Notes under the pieces: model-generated
Seen by the model: only the letters and a program-made list of their open reading frames with translations
Told to the model about the DNA's origin: nothing
Databases searched by the model: none
Shown here: positions 5,194 to 7,548 of the stretch, piece by piece
Numbering within the stretch: position 1 is the stretch's first letter
How the letters are laid out: the number at the start of each line of letters is the position of its first letter
Program-made: the position numbers and the translations under genes
DNA from: Clostridiaceae bacterium
Lineage (GTDB): Bacteria; Bacillota; Clostridia; Saccharofermentanales; UBA5734
NCBI GenBank assembly: GCA_012522285.1
Contig: JAAYKS010000255.1
Coordinates: 1 to 7,548 of the forward strand
Reading direction: 5' to 3'
Length of the DNA: 7,548 bases

Positions 5194-6309
5194 TTAGAGG
5201 ACCAGGGATTTCTCCGTCTCTTTGTCGAAGATGTGGATGCGTTCCGCGTCCATGGCCATCAGGATCGAATCGCCGACCTTGGCGCGGGTCGTCGTGGGAT
5301 CGACGCGGGCGGTCAGGCTCACATCACCGCAGGTCAGGTAGATCATGGCTTCAGCACCCAGGAGTTCAACGACGTCGATATCGCCGCGGAAGGTGGAGCC
5401 GACCGAGGCTTCTACGATGGCAGGGTCATCGGAGATGGCTTCCGGACGGACGCCAATGACCACTTCTTTACCGTCGAATTCTTTGAGGTCGCCGTTCAGG
5501 TATTTGGGGTTGGTGACCGAGATCGTGTTCTCACCGAAGGTCAGCTTGACGGCTTCCGGTGTATATCCGAGTGTCGCGTTGATGAAGTTCATCGGCGGCA
5601 TGCCCATGAAGCCGGCGACGAAAATGTTGATCGGGTGCAGATACAGGTTGGTCGGAGAATCAACCTGCTGGATGAATCCATCCTTCATCACCACGATGCG
5701 GGTACCCATCGTCATGGCTTCGGTCTGGTCATGCGTAACATAGATGAACGTGGTCTGCAGTCTGTGGTGCAGCCGGGTAATCTCAACACGCATCTGCACG
5801 CGCAGTTTGGCGTCGAGGTTGGAGAGCGGCTCGTCCATGAGGAAGACCTTGGGGTCGCGGACGATGGCGCGACCGAGCGCGACACGCTGGCGTTGACCAC
5901 CGGAGAGCGCTTTCGGTTTGCGGTCGAGGAGGTGCTCGATCTCGAGGATCTTGGCGGCTTCCTGCACGCGGCGCTTGATTTCGTCTTTCGGAACCTTGCG
6001 GAGCTTCAAGCCGAAGGCCATGTTGTCATACACGGTCATATGGGGATAAAGCGCATAGTTCTGGAAAACCATGGCAATGTCGCGGTCTTTGGGCTGGACA
6101 TCGTTGACCAGACGGTCGCCGATGTAGATCTCGCCTTCGCTGATTTCCTCCAGACCTGCGATCATACGCAGTGTGGTGGATTTCCCGCAGCCGGACGGAC
6201 CGACGAGAATGACGAACTCCTTGTCCTCAATGTCGAGGCTGAAGTCGCTGACGGCCACCACACCGCCTTCAAAGCGCTTGAATACATTTTTGAGAGATAG
6301 ACTTGCCAT
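5194..6309 (-). CDS. ugpC: Carbohydrate ABC importer ATP-binding protein, UgpC/MsmK/MalK type
   Basis: This is the ATPase of a CUT1-family ABC importer: it docks on two permeases at the inner membrane face and drives sugar or glycerol-phosphate uptake. The 371-residue protein has all ABC elements: Walker A GPSGCGKST (37-45), Q-loop Gln83 in VFQNYALYPHMTV, signature LSGGQ (135-139), Walker B VFLMDEP (155-161, catalytic Glu160), D-loop SNLDA (163-167), H-loop His193 in VTHDQTEA. A C-terminal TOBE/OB regulatory domain (about 240-371, with IGVRPEAI) is typical of the MalK branch. The start is ATG 6307-6309, with GGAGGT (6316-6321) 6 nt upstream. The frame stays open to 6684, but that extension is not conserved-looking. 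No permease or binding protein lies beside it and it has its own terminator, as in multitask ATPases such as MsmK. The exact substrate, and hence the symbol, is uncertain. Confidence 0.95.
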   Translation of the reverse strand: MASLSLKNVFKRFEGGVVAVSDFSLDIEDKEFVILVGPSGCGKSTTLRMIAGLEEISEGEIYIGDRLVNDVQPKDRDIAMVFQNYALYPHMTVYDNMAFGLKLRKVPKDEIKRRVQEAAKILEIEHLLDRKPKALSGGQRQRVALGRAIVRDPKVFLMDEPLSNLDAKLRVQMRVEITRLHHRLQTTFIYVTHDQTEAMTMGTRIVVMKDGFIQQVDSPTNLYLHPINIFVAGFMGMPPMNFINATLGYTPEAVKLTFGENTISVTNPKYLNGDLKEFDGKEVVIGVRPEAISDDPAIVEASVGSTFRGDIDVVELLGAEAMIYLTCGDVSLTARVDPTTTRAKVGDSILMAMDAERIHIFDKETEKSLVL

Positions 6310-6373
6310 ACCTGTACCTCCGATGCGTCTATTGTCAGTCCTGCTAGATTGCCGGCTGCAATTTCTACCATAG

Positions 6374-6382
6374 AATATAACA
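6374..6382 (-). promoter_or_regulatory. Possible extended -10 promoter of the ATPase gene
   Basis: On the minus strand TG-T-TATATT (TG at 6381-6382, TATATT at 6374-6379) matches an extended -10 element, with 5/6 in the hexamer. There is no good -35 at 17 bp, which extended -10 promoters tolerate. Transcription would begin near 6367, giving a leader of about 58 nt. I recognise no clear cre (CcpA) operator nearby. Confidence 0.4.
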
Positions 6383-6676
6383 CTGTTGAAACAGGCAAGC
6401 CATCCGAAATATTCACCAAATGTTTCATGCCAGATTTGGCGAAGTACGAATATGCCTTGACAATATAGCATGAAAAAGTCCGATTCCCAGGGGGTGCTTC
6501 CGTGACATTCCATAACAGAGCAAAAGAACGAAGGTGGCGGTGCGGCCGCGGTGTCGGTCACGTGATAGTATGAAAGAGACAAAGCTGGGTATCGGGCCCG
6601 GAAGCGGAAGGGGCTTTTTGGGCATCCCGCCGGGCCGGATTGTGCCGCACTTTGACGAATTTGTACCAACTGCGGA
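6383..6676. other. Divergent intergenic region without a recognisable gene
   Basis: The region separates the ATPase gene (minus) from argC (plus). It is mixed in composition: AT-rich near the ATPase promoter and GC-rich around 6530-6640. It contains an inverted repeat GGCCCGG (6595-6601) with CCGGGCC (6630-6636), and inside it GGGC followed by five T (6611-6619) with a 4-bp partner GCCC (6596-6599). This is at best a weak plus-strand terminator. Short open frames on both strands lack ribosome sites and family features. Part of 6525-6550 faintly recalls a T-box motif but does not match it. Confidence 0.4.
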
Positions 6677-6705
6677 TTGATCAATGTATTTTTATGCAGT
6701 ATAGT
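6677..6705 (+). promoter_or_regulatory. argC promoter
   Basis: TTGATC (6677-6682, 4/6 match to TTGACA) and TATAGT (6700-6705, 5/6 match to TATAAT) are separated by exactly 17 bp. Transcription would start near 6712, about 50 nt before the argC ATG. The whole spacer and the end of the -10 hexamer are covered by two ARG boxes, so ArgR binding would directly block RNA polymerase. Confidence 0.75.
6683..6700 (+). promoter_or_regulatory. ARG box 1 (ArgR/AhrC operator)
   Basis: The core TGTATTTTTATGCA (6685-6698) fits the ARG-box pattern TGNATWWWWATNCA at every position. It lies in the spacer of the argC promoter. ArgR/AhrC hexamers bind such boxes with arginine as corepressor and shut off arginine synthesis genes. 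Confidence 0.85.
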
Positions 6706-6720
6706 GTATTTTTATCAGAC
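6703..6720 (+). promoter_or_regulatory. ARG box 2 (half-degenerate partner of box 1)
   Basis: TGTATTTTTATCAG (6705-6718) shares the first twelve positions of the ARG-box pattern but loses the final CA. Its centre is 20 bp from that of box 1, leaving 2 bp between the two 18-bp boxes. That is two helical turns and resembles the 2-3 bp gap of tandem ARG boxes in known arg operators. It covers the -10 end and the likely transcription start of argC. Confidence 0.75.
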
Positions 6721-6736
6721 CGGTATTGCCGGTCTG
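6716..6736 (+). promoter_or_regulatory. 5'-end hairpin of the argC leader
   Basis: CAGACCGG (6716-6723) pairs perfectly with CCGGTCTG (6729-6736) around a 5-nt loop. With a transcription start near 6712 the stem would sit at the extreme 5' end of the mRNA. No U-run follows, so it is not a terminator. A stem here could protect the 5' end from decay. It lies about 14 nt before the ribosome site (GAGGGG, 6749-6754). Confidence 0.6.
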
Positions 6737-6760
6737 CACCTAGACAGTGAGGGGTATGGC

Positions 6761-7548
6761 ATGCAACAGAAAACCAGAATCGGCATCATCGGAGCGACCG
6801 GATATGTGGGTGCGGAACTCGCGAGAATCCTGTACGGCCACGACGGATTCGAACTGACCCTGCTGACTTCGCAGAGCTTTGCCGGAAAACCGTTTTCACA
6901 GATCTACCCCGCATTTCGCGGGCTGGTGGATCTGACATGCCGTACGCTGGATCTCGACGAAGCTGCCGCGCTATGTGACATCGTCGTGACGGCACTGCCG
7001 CACGGAGTGTCCTCGGCGACTGTACCGCAACTGCTCGAACGGGGCCTTCGCGTGCTGGACCACAGCGGGGATTTCCGCTACCGGGAGGTTGCGGCCTATG
7101 AAGATGCCTACAAGCTCACCCATCCGGAGCCCGCGCTTCTCGCGGAGGCTGTCTACGGCCTTCCCGAGCTCTACCGCACAAAAATCGGAAGCGCTCGTTT
7201 GATCGGCGACCCCGGGTGTTATCCGACCTGCTCGATTCTGGCACTGGCACCCGCGCTCAAGGGTGGCGCTGTCTCATCCGACCGGATCATCGTCGATGCG
7301 GTTTCAGGGGTATCGGGTGCGGGTCGCAAATCGGACCTGGCCTACAGCTATTGCGAAACAGACGAAAGCTTCCGCGCCTACGGGGTCATCGGCCACCGGC
7401 ACACCAGCGAGATTGAGCAGGAGCTCTCACTCCTCGCCGGACGCACGGTCGCCATCGGATTCACTCCGCACCTTGCGCCGATGAAGCGCGGGATGCTGGC
7501 GACGGTCTATGCTGATTTGATGCCTGGCGTCACGGCTGAATCCCTGCA
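6761..7548 (+). CDS. argC: N-acetyl-gamma-glutamyl-phosphate reductase ArgC (runs off the window)
   Basis: ArgC reduces N-acetylglutamyl-5-phosphate to the semialdehyde with NADPH, the third step of bacterial arginine synthesis in the cytoplasm. 262 codons are visible of about 340. Seen: the NADP-binding start IGIIGATGYVGAEL (7-20), the conserved ALPHGVS (78-84) and DHSGDFRY (100-107), the active-site motif DPGCYPT with catalytic Cys153, VSGVSGAGRK (181-190), the second catalytic region HRHTSEIEQ (212-220, His212/His214) and FTPHLAPMKRGM (234-245). Asp150 and Cys157 sit at variable positions around the motif. The ATG at 6761 has GAGGGG (6749-6754) 6 nt upstream; an ATG at 6756 is out of frame. 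The ARG-box promoter upstream indicates arginine repression. It probably heads an arginine gene cluster (argCJBD-type order is common), but no further gene is visible. Confidence 0.97.
   Translation, partial: MQQKTRIGIIGATGYVGAELARILYGHDGFELTLLTSQSFAGKPFSQIYPAFRGLVDLTCRTLDLDEAAALCDIVVTALPHGVSSATVPQLLERGLRVLDHSGDFRYREVAAYEDAYKLTHPEPALLAEAVYGLPELYRTKIGSARLIGDPGCYPTCSILALAPALKGGAVSSDRIIVDAVSGVSGAGRKSDLAYSYCETDESFRAYGVIGHRHTSEIEQELSLLAGRTVAIGFTPHLAPMKRGMLATVYADLMPGVTAESL

Noticed and set aside
4658..5197. Plus-strand open frame of 179 codons with a very hydrophobic translation
   Set aside because: It has no ribosome site, runs straight through a strong terminator hairpin, and its Phe/Leu/Val richness follows from T-rich DNA. 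It also overlaps the riboswitch and promoter of the opposite strand.
5188..6300. 370-codon open frame antisense to the ABC ATPase gene
   Set aside because: It is codon-aligned with the real gene and stays open because the gene avoids TTA, CTA and TCA codons. The translation has no family features, while the other strand has every ABC motif.
6525..6550. Possible T-box riboswitch motif (AAGGTGG...CCGCGG) before argC
   Set aside because: The canonical GGTGGNACCGCG block is interrupted by extra bases and no clear specifier stem or antiterminator was found. The ARG-box promoter downstream would also bypass it. A covariance search with the T-box model would settle it.
6310..6684. N-terminal extension of the ATPase frame by 125 residues
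   Set aside because: GGAGGT lies 6 nt before the ATG at 6307-6309, and the ABC domain begins there. The extension overlaps the argC promoter region and does not look like a protein domain.

Overview
The window is a piece of a motile, Gram-positive-type bacterial chromosome, most likely a clostridial member of the Bacillota. The evidence is the Firmicute-like gene order flgB-flgC-fliE-fliF-fliG-fliH, Bacillota-style FliG sequence, strong AGGAGG-type ribosome sites, tandem ARG boxes in front of argC, and a cyclic-di-GMP riboswitch ahead of the flagellar operon, an arrangement known from Clostridioides difficile. No species assignment can be made from the sequence alone.

Bases 1-4473 (minus strand) hold the start of a large flagellar basal-body operon: flgB and flgC (proximal rod), fliE (rod/MS-ring adapter), fliF (MS ring), fliG (rotor/switch) and the first 170 codons of fliH (export ATPase regulator), which leaves the window. 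Genes are packed closely, with Shine-Dalgarno sequences overlapping the stop codon or end of the preceding gene. The one real gap is 80 bp between fliE and fliF.

Bases 4474-4911 are the operon's control region, read on the minus strand. A TTGACA/TAGACT promoter lies about 20-25 nt before a GEMM-I (c-di-GMP-I) aptamer. About 160 nt further on comes a GC-rich hairpin with a U-run (intrinsic terminator), which overlaps a mutually exclusive antiterminator hairpin. Then come about 110 nt of leader, an AGGAGG site and the GTG start of flgB. The simplest reading is that c-di-GMP decides whether RNA polymerase continues into the flagellar genes. Behind the promoter lies an A-tract-rich, AT-rich stretch (about 4912-5125) with no convincing gene.

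Bases 5126-6309 carry a stand-alone sugar-importer ATPase of the UgpC/MsmK/MalK type on the minus strand. It has its own terminator and a plausible extended -10 promoter, and no permease genes beside it. This suggests an ATPase shared by several carbohydrate ABC importers.

Bases 6310-6760 are a divergent intergenic region. Its argC side has a promoter whose spacer and -10 element are covered by two ARG boxes with centres exactly 20 bp apart, followed by a hairpin at the very 5' end of the transcript. argC (plus strand) starts at 6761 and runs off the window, presumably heading an arginine biosynthesis operon. The most interesting system here is the riboswitch-controlled flagellar leader.
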